Assembly (NCBI GenBank): GCA_905478795.1
Contig: CAJQJX010000017.1
Coordinates: forward strand, 1-60,529
Reading direction: 5' to 3'
DNA: 60,529 nt
Source of the DNA: an uncultured Flavobacteriales bacterium
GTDB taxonomy: Bacteria > Bacteroidota > Bacteroidia > Flavobacteriales_D > Sanyastnellaceae
The notes below the pieces were generated by a model, which did no database searches, had not been told where the DNA came from, and saw only the letters and a list, made by a program, of their open reading frames with translations. Below are positions 9,061 to 18,432 of the stretch, in pieces (the first letter of the stretch is position 1; every line of letters begins with the position of its first letter). The position numbers were made by a program, and so were the translations under genes.

Positions 9061-10151
9061 CGGGCTTTGACATCCGCATCGTAGAGCGCACGCTTCAGTT
9101 CAAGCAACCCGCCGGCACTTCACGGGGTGTGCTTCATGAGAAGCCGAGCTTTTTTGTAGTGGCACAGGACGTCGAGGAAGATGGACGCATCGGCATTGGT
9201 GAATGCAGCTTGATCCCTGGACTGTCGCCTGAAAGTGCGCCGCGGGCGAAAATGGAGCTCAAGAAGTTGGCTGCATCCGGCACGCTCGACCCCAAGGCCA
9301 TGAGCCTGCAGTATCCCGCCGTCCGGTTCGCGGCCGAAACAGCCCTGATCGACCTATTGAATGAAGGGGACCGCACATTGTTTCCCGGTCCTTTTACAGA
9401 AGGAAAGCCGGTGCCGATTAACGGTCTGATTTGGATGGGCGATACCGAAAGTATGGTGGCCCAAGCAGCGGATCTGCTCGAGCGTGGGTTCGACACCCTG
9501 AAGCTTAAAGTTGGCGCATTGGACTTCGAGAAAGAATGGGAATGTCTTCAAGCCATCCGGGCCATCGCCCCTGCCGACAAGGTCACCTTGCGTCTTGATG
9601 CCAACGGGGGGCTAGACGATGAGGACATCGCCGTCACATTGCGGAAAATCGAACGCCTTGCGGCTTTTGACATCCACAGCATGGAGCAACCCGTGCGTCC
9701 AGGACAATGGAAAAAGATGCAGTCCGTCTGTGCCGATTCTGCCATTCCCATTGCCCTCGATGAAGAATTGATTGGGGTGCACGACACCACGCTGCGCCGC
9801 AATATGATGCACGTGATTCAACCGGCCTATGTGATCCTGAAGCCGAGTTTGATCGGTGGTTTGGTCGAGGCCAACCACTGGATTGACCTCGCTGAAGAAG
9901 TGGGTGCTCAATGGTGGGCCACCAGCGCATTGGAGAGCAACATTGGACTGAACGCCATTGCACAATGGGCCGCGGACGCCACCCTAGAAGCGCCTGACCC
10001 CATCCCCCAAGGGCTGGGCACAGGCAGCCTCTTTACAGACAATGTGCCTTCGCCATTGGTTGTGGAAAATGGCACCCTCCGCATGGAAACGTCGAACACT
10101 GCAGGTGACCCTGCTCCCCTCCATTGGGACCTGTCGTCGATTCTTTCATGA
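9057..10151 (+). CDS. menC: o-Succinylbenzoate synthase MenC
   Basis: Enolase-superfamily dehydratase making o-succinylbenzoate from SHCHC. The catalytic set is visible: LKLKVG (KxK pair), LRLDANG, SMEQPV and ALDEEL (the Asp/Glu/Asp metal ligands) and ILKPSLIGG (second lysine). 364 residues is normal. Both ends overlap neighbours by four bases (ATGA with menA and menE), so the gene is embedded in the operon. Confidence 0.94.
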   Translation: MTGFDIRIVERTLQFKQPAGTSRGVLHEKPSFFVVAQDVEEDGRIGIGECSLIPGLSPESAPRAKMELKKLAASGTLDPKAMSLQYPAVRFAAETALIDLLNEGDRTLFPGPFTEGKPVPINGLIWMGDTESMVAQAADLLERGFDTLKLKVGALDFEKEWECLQAIRAIAPADKVTLRLDANGGLDDEDIAVTLRKIERLAAFDIHSMEQPVRPGQWKKMQSVCADSAIPIALDEELIGVHDTTLRRNMMHVIQPAYVILKPSLIGGLVEANHWIDLAEEVGAQWWATSALESNIGLNAIAQWAADATLEAPDPIPQGLGTGSLFTDNVPSPLVVENGTLRMETSNTAGDPAPLHWDLSSILS

Positions 10152-11212
10152 GCGGAATTTGGCGCATTACCGCAAAAGGCGGCATTCAACAGCTGCAGGG
10201 ACATGTGCCGTGGACATCAGGCTTTGATGCCGTCGTAGACCAATGGAACACGGCATGTCCAACGGCCTTGACCTCCGGCAGCACCGGGGTTCCTGTAGCG
10301 CACCACTTTTCCATGGAAGCCGTTCAGGCCTCTGCCCAAGCCACAGCCCAGCATTTCCAACTCGACCGCCCATCACCCGAAGTGGTGGAGGCTTGGTCTG
10401 CCTTGCCGGCATCCGGAACAGGGGGGCGCATGATGGTATGGCGGGCGCTGGCTTTGGGTTGGAACCTCACGGTCTCCATGCCCTCCGCCACACCTCAAGT
10501 CCCTGCCGCTGGCACCCCAAACGGACGCTACCACTTTGCGGTGGCCACCCCCATGCAAGCGGCGCATTTGATGGCGTCCGGGCAACTCCAGCGGTTTGAC
10601 ATTCTGTTGTTGGGTGGAGCGCCCATAGCGCCAGACCTCGAAGCCGACCTTAAACAGGCCGCAGACGCAGCAGGTTGTCGCATCCAGCATGGATTTGGCA
10701 TGACAGAAACCTTGACCCATGTGGCCACGCGCACCCTAGGAGAGGACGCGTATGGGGTCTTGCCTGATGTACACATTGACTGTACAGAAGAGGGTGCATT
10801 GGTCATCGATGCTCCCCGGCGCGGGGTGCAGGGACTTGTGACCCAAGATGCCGTCGCATTGCTGCCGGATGCCTCACTGGATCCCCAAGGTGACAAGCGC
10901 GCCTTTTCTTGGCTGGGCAGGATCGATGATGTCATCAATTCGGGAGGGCTCAAGCTTCATCCCGCCGCGCTCGAAAGGCAGTGGTGTGAAATGTTGGGCG
11001 ACATACTCCATGAGAGAAGGTGGTTCATCATTGGCCGGCCCGACAACAGCCTCGGCTCTCGCGTCACCCTTGTGGTCGAAGGCGCCATTGATTCCGACTT
11101 GGCCCAACAAGCCCTCCAAGCACTGTCTCATGAAGGCAACAAGCGGCCCCGAACCGTAGAATTTCAAGCCGTTTTTAAAGAAACCGCTTCGGGTAAAGTG
11201 CGCCGAACCTGA
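10148..11212 (+). CDS. menE: o-Succinylbenzoyl-CoA ligase MenE (short form)
   Basis: AMP-forming acyl-CoA ligase activating o-succinylbenzoate. The ATP-binding loop LTSGSTGVPV lies near residue 45, QHGFGMTETLTHVA is the A5 region, LGRIDDVINSGGLKLHP the hinge, and ETASGKVRRT at the extreme C-terminus holds the catalytic A10 lysine. At 354 residues it lacks most of the N-terminal lobe of the 450-500-residue homologues, as in many Bacteroidota MenE proteins. ATG 10148 overlaps the menC stop. The name depends partly on its operon. Confidence 0.9.
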   Translation: MSGIWRITAKGGIQQLQGHVPWTSGFDAVVDQWNTACPTALTSGSTGVPVAHHFSMEAVQASAQATAQHFQLDRPSPEVVEAWSALPASGTGGRMMVWRALALGWNLTVSMPSATPQVPAAGTPNGRYHFAVATPMQAAHLMASGQLQRFDILLLGGAPIAPDLEADLKQAADAAGCRIQHGFGMTETLTHVATRTLGEDAYGVLPDVHIDCTEEGALVIDAPRRGVQGLVTQDAVALLPDASLDPQGDKRAFSWLGRIDDVINSGGLKLHPAALERQWCEMLGDILHERRWFIIGRPDNSLGSRVTLVVEGAIDSDLAQQALQALSHEGNKRPRTVEFQAVFKETASGKVRRT

Positions 11213-11232
11213 GGCCTTTGCATCTTCGCACC

Positions 11233-11820
11233 ATGACGCTACCCCGCCTCGTATTTGCCACCCGGAACCCGGGGAAGGTCAAGGAAATTGCCCAACTGCT
11301 CGACGGACACTTCACGGTAGTGGGCCTGGATGAAATCGGCTGCCACGAAGACGTTCCTGAGACCGCCGACACCATCGCAGGCAACGCCATCCAGAAGGCT
11401 GAATACGTGAAACAGCACTACAACGTGGACTGTTTTGCAGATGATACCGGACTGGAAGTGAGTGCATTGAACGGCGCCCCAGGCGTATATACCGCGCGTT
11501 ATGCGGGGCCAGAAAAGGACGCCAATGCCAACATGGATAAACTCCTTGGCGCCCTTCAAGGCCAACCGGACCGCGGTGCCCGGTTCAAAACCGTCATCGC
11601 CCTGACTTCAGATCAAGGGACCCAGACTTTTGAAGGCATTTGCCGCGGCACCATTGCCATGCGACGCAGCGGCGTCGATGGATTTGGGTATGACCCCGTG
11701 TTCATGCCCGAAGAAAGCGAGGCCACCTTTGCCGAAATGGAGGCATCCGAAAAGAACCGCATCAGCCACCGAGGGAAAGCCGTTCGGGCCATGGTCGCGA
11801 AACTCAAGAACAACGGTTGA
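11233..11820 (+). CDS. rdgB: Non-canonical purine NTP pyrophosphatase RdgB/HAM1
   Basis: House-cleaning enzyme hydrolysing ITP, dITP and XTP to monophosphates. The 195-residue chain has LVFATRNPGKVKEIAQLL, DCFADDTGLEVSALNGAPG, YTARYAG, DGFGYDPVFMPE and KNRISHRGKA, the full family signature. ATG 11233 is 20 bases after menE; an in-frame TTG at 11218 is less likely. A degenerate box CATCTTCG ends four bases before the ATG, resembling the close-set boxes of other genes here, so it may also be transcribed on its own. Confidence 0.95.
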   Translation: MTLPRLVFATRNPGKVKEIAQLLDGHFTVVGLDEIGCHEDVPETADTIAGNAIQKAEYVKQHYNVDCFADDTGLEVSALNGAPGVYTARYAGPEKDANANMDKLLGALQGQPDRGARFKTVIALTSDQGTQTFEGICRGTIAMRRSGVDGFGYDPVFMPEESEATFAEMEASEKNRISHRGKAVRAMVAKLKNNG

Positions 11821-11862
11821 CAATCATTCATTTTGACCTTCGCGAGACTCACCTTCTGAGCT

Positions 11863-11870
11863 TAGGTTTG
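11863..11870 (+). promoter_or_regulatory. TAGGTTTG -7 box upstream of accA
   Basis: Exact match to the Bacteroidota -7 consensus TAnnTTTG, 45 bases before the accA ATG in the rdgB-accA gap. No convincing TTG -33 element at the usual spacing. Confidence 0.5.
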
Positions 11871-11915
11871 TATATAGTCCGCCCTGTGCGGAGCATAGAC
11901 TGAGGAAACATCCAG

Positions 11916-12869
11916 ATGAACTACCTCGATTTCGAAGAGCCCATCCGCCAGTTGCGCGAACAGCTCGAACAGGCCCAGAACATCGATGGGCAAGGTCAGG
12001 TCGACATGCAAAGCACTGTGGCCGATCTCGAGCTGAAGATTGACGCCATCAGCCAGGAGATCTACGCCAATCTGACACCGTGGCAACGGGTTCAGGTTTC
12101 GAGGCATCCAGACCGCCCGTACACCCTAGACCACATCGAAGCTCTGACCGAGGGTCGTTTCATGGAACTGCACGGGGACCGCAACTGCAAGGATGACAAG
12201 GCCATGGTTGGCGGGTTGGGCATGATCGATGATCTCCCCGTGATGTTTGTCGGCCAGCAAAAAGGAGCCAACACCAAGTTGCGCCAATACCGCAACTTCG
12301 GCATGGCCAATCCTGAAGGTTACCGCAAGGCATTGCGCCTGATGAAATTGGCGGAGAAGTTCAACCGCCCTGTCATTTGCCTGATAGACACCCCCGGTGC
12401 TTATCCAGGATTGGAGGCCGAGGAACGGGGCCAAGGCGAGGCCATCGCGCGCAACTTGATCGAGATGATGCAACTGCGCGTCCCTGTCATCTGCGTGGTC
12501 ATTGGTGAAGGGGCATCCGGTGGTGCTTTGGGCATTGGCATTGGCGACCGTGTCCTCATGATGGAACACACTTGGTATTCCGTGATTTCTCCCGAGTCCT
12601 GTTCGAGCATCCTCTGGCGCTCTTGGGACCACAAAATGAAAGCTGCGGAAGCCTTGAAGCTCACCGCCGATGACATGCTTGGAAACAAGCTGATTGACGG
12701 CATTATTCCGGAACCTCTGGGCGGTGCCCACAACGACCGGGAAGCCGCATTTGGCTCCGTGAAAGACGAAATTTTGAAGCACCTCCGCAAACTCCGTGTG
12801 CAGAACCCCGATAAGCGCATTGACGCCCGTATTAGAAAGTTCTCTTCTATGGGAGTCGTTCAAGCCTAA
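11916..12869 (+). CDS. accA: Acetyl-CoA carboxylase carboxyltransferase subunit alpha
   Basis: Alpha subunit of the carboxyltransferase that makes malonyl-CoA, the first step of fatty acid synthesis. 317 residues; landmarks are [64 protein letters not shown] and [20 protein letters not shown] with TWYSVISPE. The accD partner is not in the window, although fabD, another early fatty acid gene, is at 27 kb. A 95-base gap with a TAGGTTTG box precedes it. Confidence 0.96.
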   Translation: MNYLDFEEPIRQLREQLEQAQNIDGQGQVDMQSTVADLELKIDAISQEIYANLTPWQRVQVSRHPDRPYTLDHIEALTEGRFMELHGDRNCKDDKAMVGGLGMIDDLPVMFVGQQKGANTKLRQYRNFGMANPEGYRKALRLMKLAEKFNRPVICLIDTPGAYPGLEAEERGQGEAIARNLIEMMQLRVPVICVVIGEGASGGALGIGIGDRVLMMEHTWYSVISPESCSSILWRSWDHKMKAAEALKLTADDMLGNKLIDGIIPEPLGGAHNDREAAFGSVKDEILKHLRKLRVQNPDKRIDARIRKFSSMGVVQA

Positions 12870-12911
12870 TTGGCGTTTATGCAACCCTTACTTTTGCCCG
12901 CGATACGATTC

Positions 12912-14615
12912 ATGAAAATGCAGTACCCCCTTCGCCAAACTCTGGCCTTCCTCCTTCCAGCTCTCACTCTTCTCGTTGCCCTTCCGGGTTGCGGTGGATT
13001 GGGTAAAATGGACAAGGCTATCGAAGAATTGAACCTCTCTATGAGCCCCGAACCCCTGATTATGCAGGGTAGCGAGGTCGCATTGAGCCTTTCCGGAACC
13101 TTCCCAGAGAAGTACTTCGCCAAAAAAGCCATCATCGAGGCCACGCCGGTTCTCGTTTGGGATGGTGGAGAAGCTGCTTTCGAAACGCAAGGATTCCAAG
13201 GTGAAGATGCTGCCGGAAACTACACAGTTGTTCCGTTCAAATCCGCCAAATCTTTTGATTACAGCGCTTCCGTCCCCTACCAAGAAGGCATGGAAGATGG
13301 CGCCCGTCTCGAGCTCCGCATCAGCGGCACTATGGGCAGCAAGACCATGGATTTTTCCCCTGTTGTTTTGGGCGACGGTGTGATCACCACCCCCAACTGG
13401 GTCCAGTCTGACGACCGCTTTGTGATGGGTAAAGATGACTTCCAACGCGTGTTGTCATACACCCAGACGGCTGAAATCAACTACGACTACAACCGCTCCA
13501 ACGTGCGGTCCAACGAGTTGCGTGACGACGATATGAAGGAGATGAAAACATTCCTCTCATATGCAGCGGACCACGACAGCGTGATGCTCAAGCGCACGGC
13601 AGTGAGTGCTTATGCCTCTCCCGAGGGTGAAATCACCTTGAACGAAGACCTCGCGCTGGAGCGTGCCGAGAGCGCCAACGCCGCTGTAGCCCGGTTGCTT
13701 TCACGCAGCAAGATTGAAGTGGAAGAGGGTTTCTACGGCAACAACCCCAAGGGTGAAGACTGGGAAGGCTTCCAGTCTTTGATGCGCGCTTCGGACATCG
13801 AAGACAAGGACCTCATCCTCCGCGTTTTGTCCATGTACAATGACAAGAACCGCCGTGAGGAGGAAATCAAGAACATCGCCAAGACTTACAAGGAGATCGA
13901 AAAAGAGATCCTGCCTGCCCTGCGCCGTTCGATGATCACCCTCCACTATGACGTGGAAGGCTATTCAGATGAAGAGCTTACAGACCTTGCCATGTCCAAC
14001 CCGGACACCTTGACTGTAGAGGAGGTTCTTTATGCCGCCACATTGTTCGAATCGAACGAAGACAAGTTGAAGGTGTATGAGGCAGCCAGCCGTGTGCACA
14101 GTGGCGATTGGCGCGGTCCCAATAACGAAGGAGTCTGTCTCATGGAAATGGGCAAACTCAATCAAGCTGCTGACCGCTTCATGGCAGCCGATGAGCGAGG
14201 CGACAGCCCCATCATCAACAACAACCTGGGTGCGGTGGCCCGCATGAAGGGCAACCTCACCGATGCCAAGCGTATGTTCTCAAGCGCCTCTGGTGCTGGC
14301 GATGCGGTCAAGTACAACAAAGCCATCTTGGCCATCCAAGAGGGCAACTACAGCCAAGCCGTATCCAACTTTAGCGGTGAGAACACGGTCAACGCTGCGT
14401 TGGCGAAGTTGCTGAACGGTGATGCCAATGGCGCCAAGACCATCTTGAACAATGCCAATGACGACAGCGCTGTTGCCCACTACGTTTTGGCGATTGCCAA
14501 TGCACGCGTAGGCAACGCGGAAGAGGCCAAGAAGCACCGCGACATGGCCGTCCAAAAGGACGCTGGCCTGTCCGCTAAGGCGAGTGCGGACCTCGAGTTC
14601 CGCGACCTCGACTGA
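12912..14615 (+). CDS. Lipoprotein with OmpA-like segment and TPR repeats
   Basis: A 567-residue predicted outer-membrane lipoprotein. ATG 12912 gives the signal MKMQYPLRQTLAFLLPA with a cysteine in VALPGCGGLG; ATG 12879 would add a weakly hydrophobic leader. The middle holds AVSAYASPEGEITLNEDLAL then ERAESANAAV, the peptidoglycan-contacting signature of OmpA-like domains. The C-terminal third is made of TPR-like helices (NNEGVCLMEMGKLNQAADRF, NNNLGAVARMKGNLTDAKRM, AVAHYVLAIANARVGNAEEA). The protein probably tethers outer membrane to cell wall; its exact role is unknown. It is 42 bases downstream of accA and ends at a strong terminator. Confidence 0.8.
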   Translation: MKMQYPLRQTLAFLLPALTLLVALPGCGGLGKMDKAIEELNLSMSPEPLIMQGSEVALSLSGTFPEKYFAKKAIIEATPVLVWDGGEAAFETQGFQGEDAAGNYTVVPFKSAKSFDYSASVPYQEGMEDGARLELRISGTMGSKTMDFSPVVLGDGVITTPNWVQSDDRFVMGKDDFQRVLSYTQTAEINYDYNRSNVRSNELRDDDMKEMKTFLSYAADHDSVMLKRTAVSAYASPEGEITLNEDLALERAESANAAVARLLSRSKIEVEEGFYGNNPKGEDWEGFQSLMRASDIEDKDLILRVLSMYNDKNRREEEIKNIAKTYKEIEKEILPALRRSMITLHYDVEGYSDEELTDLAMSNPDTLTVEEVLYAATLFESNEDKLKVYEAASRVHSGDWRGPNNEGVCLMEMGKLNQAADRFMAADERGDSPIINNNLGAVARMKGNLTDAKRMFSSASGAGDAVKYNKAILAIQEGNYSQAVSNFSGENTVNAALAKLLNGDANGAKTILNNANDDSAVAHYVLAIANARVGNAEEAKKHRDMAVQKDAGLSAKASADLEFRDLD

Positions 14616-14634
14616 TATTGAATAGAACCTCATC

Positions 14635-14671
14635 AAAAAGCCCCGATTGCATGTGCAACCGGGGCTTTTTT
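14635..14671 (+). terminator. Bidirectional intrinsic terminator
   Basis: AAAAAGCCCCG, a 10-15-base loop, then CGGGGCTTTTTT: a GC stem flanked by an A-run on the left and a T-run on the right. It lies between convergent genes and can serve both the lipoprotein and trmH. Confidence 0.9.
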
Positions 14672-14705
14672 GTGTGCAACAGTCACACCCAATGAGGACA
14701 GCCCA

Positions 14706-15260
14706 TTACCGCTTTGGGGGAGGCCCCATGGCGCGAAACGCTTGCCAGCAGACCATACCTGCGGCTACCGAGACATTGAGGCTGTGCTTGACGCCAAACT
14801 GAGGGATTTCCAGCACCCCATCCACAGCAGCCAATACTTCCGGTGCGCAACCTCGGACTTCATTGCCCAGAACGACAGCCCATTGCTCATTGGCCGCAGG
14901 AACCCAATCCTCTAAAGCCGTTGCGCCACTGGCCTGCTCCAGGGCCAGAACCACATATCCTTGGGCCTGAAGGCTGCAGATGGCCTCAACGGTGTGTTCA
15001 TGGCCACTCCACTCCACGTGATCGGTCGCACCGAGGGCTGTCTTGAGAATGTCGCGGTGTGGTGGTCGCGAGGTGTAGCCACACAGGTCGAGCCCTTGCA
15101 ACCGAAACGCATCAGCGGTTCTAAAGACCGATCCTACATTTTGGGCACTCCGGATTTGATCCAGTACAAAGCGCAAGGGCATTTTGTCTGATGCCACAAA
15201 ATCCTCAGCCGACAAACGCGGCAAATCCTTCATGGCTGTCGCCCGGTGGCTTGCCGCCAT
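14706..15260 (-). CDS. TrmH/SpoU-family RNA 2'-O-methyltransferase
   Basis: A 184-residue SPOUT methyltransferase. The three SpoU motifs are present: LDQIRSAQNVGSVFRTADAF (motif 1), VVLGNEVRGC (motif 2) and IPQFGVKHSLNVSVAAGMV (motif 3, in the trefoil knot). It probably methylates the ribose of a tRNA or rRNA nucleotide; the target cannot be read from the sequence. The start ATG at 15260 shares a base with the sppA stop (TGATG), supporting this start and translational coupling; a second Met lies nine codons further in. Confidence 0.9.
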   Translation of the reverse strand: MAASHRATAMKDLPRLSAEDFVASDKMPLRFVLDQIRSAQNVGSVFRTADAFRLQGLDLCGYTSRPPHRDILKTALGATDHVEWSGHEHTVEAICSLQAQGYVVLALEQASGATALEDWVPAANEQWAVVLGNEVRGCAPEVLAAVDGVLEIPQFGVKHSLNVSVAAGMVCWQAFRAMGPPPKR

Positions 15261-17170
15261 CAGTATACCCGAATGTGAAAAGGAAGGCGCGCTTGAACGC
15301 GGTCCTTGGCCTGTAAATTCACAAATGCCTCCACCTCCATCATGGCCTCTACAGCGTCTGCAGGAACACCCGCTGCCTCCGCAATGGTGGACATCTGGGC
15401 CACCCCCGTGAATTCCGCAATAAACTGTTCGAAGGGGTCAATGGGCTCTGGATATTCTACCAAGTCAAAGTTCTTCATTCCCGCCATATCGGCTGCCATT
15501 TCGACCGCATCCTGCAGGTTACCCATGCCATCGACAAGGCCGTTTTCCATGGCGTCTTGCCCTGTCCATACGCGGCCACGGGCGATGTCATCCACCGCTT
15601 CAACCGTCATGCCCCGCCCTTCGGCCACACGGCCGATGAAAGCGTCATAAATACTCGTCACCGATTCATTCACCGCTTCCAACGCTTTGCCTTGAATGGG
15701 CTTGTGCATGGAAGCCGCATCGGCATGATCGTGCAGCTTGACGCCATCAAAATCCAACCCAATACGCTCCTTGAGCAGCTTTCCTGCACTGGGCAGAACT
15801 CCGAAGACGCCAATGCTGCCTGTGATGGTGTTGGGCTGCGCCAAAATGTGGTCCGCCGCACAACTGATGTAGTATCCTCCACTCGCAGCGAGATCGCTCA
15901 TGGAGGCTACAAGTGGCTTTCCTGCTTCCTTCAACAACACGGTTTCACGCCAAATCACATCACTCGCCAAAGCGCTTCCTCCAGGAGAGTTGACGCGGAG
16001 CACTACCGCGCCGATCTCAGGATCGAGACGTGCCTCACGCAGAGCTCCTGCAATGCGGTCCGATCCGATGGTGGCATCGTCTCCCTCACCGCTTTCAATA
16101 CCTCCAACGGCAAACACAATGGCCACGGCATTGGCCTCTTCTTCTCCATCGGCCTCCTCTTCATCTTCATCGCCATCGTCCCCTTCCAAATCTGCTTGCA
16201 GGTTTGTGATGAAATCCTCAAAGGAATCGGGATTGTGGTATTGGCTGTATCCCAAAAGCAGCGCGTGGCTGGGCACGTCTTCATCTTCCGCCGCTCCCTT
16301 CTCCAAAAGCAACGCGTGCAGTTCATCTTCGTACAGGAGGCCGTCCACGAAACCCAATGCCAATGCATCGGCCGTTAAGCGGACGCTGAGGTTGTTGATG
16401 TGGCCGTCTAATTCATCGATACTCATTCCTCGGGCCGCAGCGATATCACCACCCATCCGCGCCCAAAAGTCTTCGAGCAAGGCCATCAGCTGCTCCTTGT
16501 TGGCTTCGCTCAAGTCATTTCTCAAATACGGCTCAACTGCGCTCTTGTAGGTGTTGTCTGGACCGCGCACAACGGTCATTTCTACACCCAGGTCTTCCAA
16601 CATTCGCTTGTAGAAGGTGGTCTCCATGCCCATTCCACGCATGTCCATTCCACCTTCTGGGTGCAGATAGACCTCGTCTGCCACAGACGACATCCAATAG
16701 GCGCCTTGGGTGTAGATCTCGCTCCAGGCGACAATCCACTTTCCCGAAGCTTTGAACTCCGCCAGGGCATCGCGCACCTCCCCCATCATCGAGGGATAGC
16801 CCGACACCATGTCGGCTTGAATCAAAATGCCTTCGATCTGATCGTCTTCTGCCGCCCGTTCCATATCGGCCAAGAAGTGGTTGAGTCCCATTTGGGTTTC
16901 GGGCTCCATCGAGCCGAATTGAATGGTAAACGGCAACTCCATTCCCCGCTCTGCGAGTGGCGCGTCAAAGGTCAGATGCAGTACTGAGCCTTCCTCGATG
17001 TCTCCGCCAAACCCCAAGTTCATTTCTGATCCTTCTCCAACGCCCTCAAGAGCAGAGGTGAGGCCGCCCACAAGAGCACCGACAAAAATGAAGATGAGCA
17101 GGGAACCTGCGATGACCATAGCCAGCGTGGAACCAAGAAGACTGGCGAGAAATTGCTTTCCGAAATTCAT
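15260..17170 (-). CDS. sppA: Signal peptide peptidase SppA (67K type)
   Basis: Membrane-anchored serine protease that degrades cleaved signal peptides. The 636-residue chain starts MNFGKQFLASLLG followed by one long hydrophobic segment. It has two tandem SppA domains. The general-base lysine is K209 in NTYKSAVEP and the nucleophile is S430 in LAASGGYYISC. An acidic insertion (GDDGDEDEEEADGEEE) lies between the domains and explains the higher serine number than in E. coli (409). ATG 17170 is chosen because the upstream codons lack the signal anchor. trmH is coupled downstream. Confidence 0.94.
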   Translation of the reverse strand: MNFGKQFLASLLGSTLAMVIAGSLLIFIFVGALVGGLTSALEGVGEGSEMNLGFGGDIEEGSVLHLTFDAPLAERGMELPFTIQFGSMEPETQMGLNHFLADMERAAEDDQIEGILIQADMVSGYPSMMGEVRDALAEFKASGKWIVAWSEIYTQGAYWMSSVADEVYLHPEGGMDMRGMGMETTFYKRMLEDLGVEMTVVRGPDNTYKSAVEPYLRNDLSEANKEQLMALLEDFWARMGGDIAAARGMSIDELDGHINNLSVRLTADALALGFVDGLLYEDELHALLLEKGAAEDEDVPSHALLLGYSQYHNPDSFEDFITNLQADLEGDDGDEDEEEADGEEEANAVAIVFAVGGIESGEGDDATIGSDRIAGALREARLDPEIGAVVLRVNSPGGSALASDVIWRETVLLKEAGKPLVASMSDLAASGGYYISCAADHILAQPNTITGSIGVFGVLPSAGKLLKERIGLDFDGVKLHDHADAASMHKPIQGKALEAVNESVTSIYDAFIGRVAEGRGMTVEAVDDIARGRVWTGQDAMENGLVDGMGNLQDAVEMAADMAGMKNFDLVEYPEPIDPFEQFIAEFTGVAQMSTIAEAAGVPADAVEAMMEVEAFVNLQAKDRVQARLPFHIRVY

Positions 17171-17269
17171 AAGGTATAGGGGGTATGATGGGCGTCCAGA
17201 AGGAGGCACAAAGTTGCGTGAAATATGGGGGCTGAGTTGAGAAAATCCGTCAAAGTGCCGGAACGCAGG

Positions 17270-18058
17270 TCAAAACATGAATTTGAAATTCCAATGACCG
17301 GTGATGAGGGCAGACAGGATGAGCAGTCCGAAGGCAGCAAAGAGAACCACCGAAACCACGACAAGCATCCAAAAAATGACACGGGCCAGCCCTTTCAGAA
17401 AATGGGGCAAAGTCTCGGAAATGAAACGGTTCCACCATGAGCGGTATCGGCGGGTGACCGTGGGGTTTTCAAATTCATCTTTTGCCTTGAGCAATTGATC
17501 TTCAACCGCCTCCTTGATGGCGTCCAATGTGACGGAGTCGCCCTTCATGGCCAATCGGTCACTGGCTGATTTGGCTTTGGGGATGCAGACCCAAAGAATG
17601 CCATACACCAGGACACCAATCCCTGAAGCAATGGTGAGGGCGATGAACAGCGCCCGAATCAGAATGGGATCCACACCCACTCTGTGCGCGATTCCAGCAC
17701 ACGCACCTGAAATGACCCTGTCCTCTGGGTCCCGGTATATGCGCCGATTCTGTGGGCCCTTTGAGGACTTAGGCTCGGTGTGCTCATCGTGCACTTCACG
17801 AAACTCATTGGGCTCACCCAGTTGTTTGCGCGCCTTCTCCACGTCAGTCAGTGTCACCACAGAACGGTGGGCGTCCGCCATGAATTGGTTGAAGAGCTCA
17901 GCGAAGCGGTGCTCTACCTCTTGAAGGACTTCCTCTTCCCCTTCTGTACCCCGCAGCACTTGGGCCAGATCGGACAGGTAAGCGCGGAGCGCCGTGTATG
18001 CGGGCAATTCGACGTGAAACAGAAGTCCGCCCAGGGATATGTTGCGTGTATCGACCAT
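17270..18058 (-). CDS. PspC-domain membrane protein
   Basis: A 262-residue protein starting at ATG 18058 (MVDTRNISLGG), five bases after the padR stop. An N-terminal soluble part has coiled-coil/TPR-like helices (RAYLSDLAQVLRGTEGEEEV, DVEKARKQLGEP) similar to DUF1700-type regions. The central PspC domain reads RRIYRDPEDRVISGACAGIA and VDPILIRALFIALTIASGIG. A second hydrophobic segment near the C-terminus (VIFWMLVVVSVVLFAAFG) follows. PspC proteins sense envelope stress. The padR-pspC pair is a recurrent Bacteroidota arrangement, so PadR probably controls it. Confidence 0.9.
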   Translation of the reverse strand: MVDTRNISLGGLLFHVELPAYTALRAYLSDLAQVLRGTEGEEEVLQEVEHRFAELFNQFMADAHRSVVTLTDVEKARKQLGEPNEFREVHDEHTEPKSSKGPQNRRIYRDPEDRVISGACAGIAHRVGVDPILIRALFIALTIASGIGVLVYGILWVCIPKAKSASDRLAMKGDSVTLDAIKEAVEDQLLKAKDEFENPTVTRRYRSWWNRFISETLPHFLKGLARVIFWMLVVVSVVLFAAFGLLILSALITGHWNFKFMF

Positions 18059-18063
18059 GTTAA

Positions 18064-18405
18064 TCAGGCTTGATTGTTTGGGGACAAGGAGTTCACAGAA
18101 TCCACGAACTGCGTCCATGCTGATTCCAGCTCTGTGAGGACATTTTCGCCTTGCGCCGTCATGCTGTAGTATTTGCGGGGCGGACCTGATGGGCTTTCTG
18201 CCCAGCGGTAGTTCAACGTCTCAGCATTCTTCATTCGGGTCAGCAGCGGGTAAATGGTCCCTTCGACAACGAGCAGGTCGACGGCTTGAAGCGCCCCGAC
18301 GATGTCAGATGTGTATGCTTCTCCCTTGCTGAGGATTCTGAGAATGCAAAGCTCAAGAACCCCCTTGCGCATTTGGGCTGTGGATGCTGCTTCCGCCTTT
18401 GTCAT
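18064..18405 (-). CDS. PadR-family transcriptional regulator
   Basis: A 113-residue winged-helix repressor: MRKGVLELCILRILSKGEAY is the PadR N-terminus, followed by VEGTIYPLLTRMKNAETLNY (recognition helix and wing) and SGPPRKYYSMTAQGENVLTE. ATG 18405 (MTKAEAAS) is preferred; an upstream ATG at 18444 would start inside the presumed promoter/operator. PadR proteins repress adjacent genes and themselves; here the target is likely the padR-pspC operon through the inverted repeat at 18433-18455. Confidence 0.93.
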   Translation of the reverse strand: MTKAEAASTAQMRKGVLELCILRILSKGEAYTSDIVGALQAVDLLVVEGTIYPLLTRMKNAETLNYRWAESPSGPPRKYYSMTAQGENVLTELESAWTQFVDSVNSLSPNNQA

Positions 18406-18432
18406 GGAGGTGCAATGATACACGCATAGCTT

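Noticed and set aside
12126-12884. Long minus-strand frame opposite accA
   Set aside because: Shadow of the accA gene with no signal, domain or promoter box of its own.
15557-16378. Long plus-strand frame opposite sppA
   Set aside because: Runs antisense to conserved SppA codons, including the catalytic region; no domain seen.
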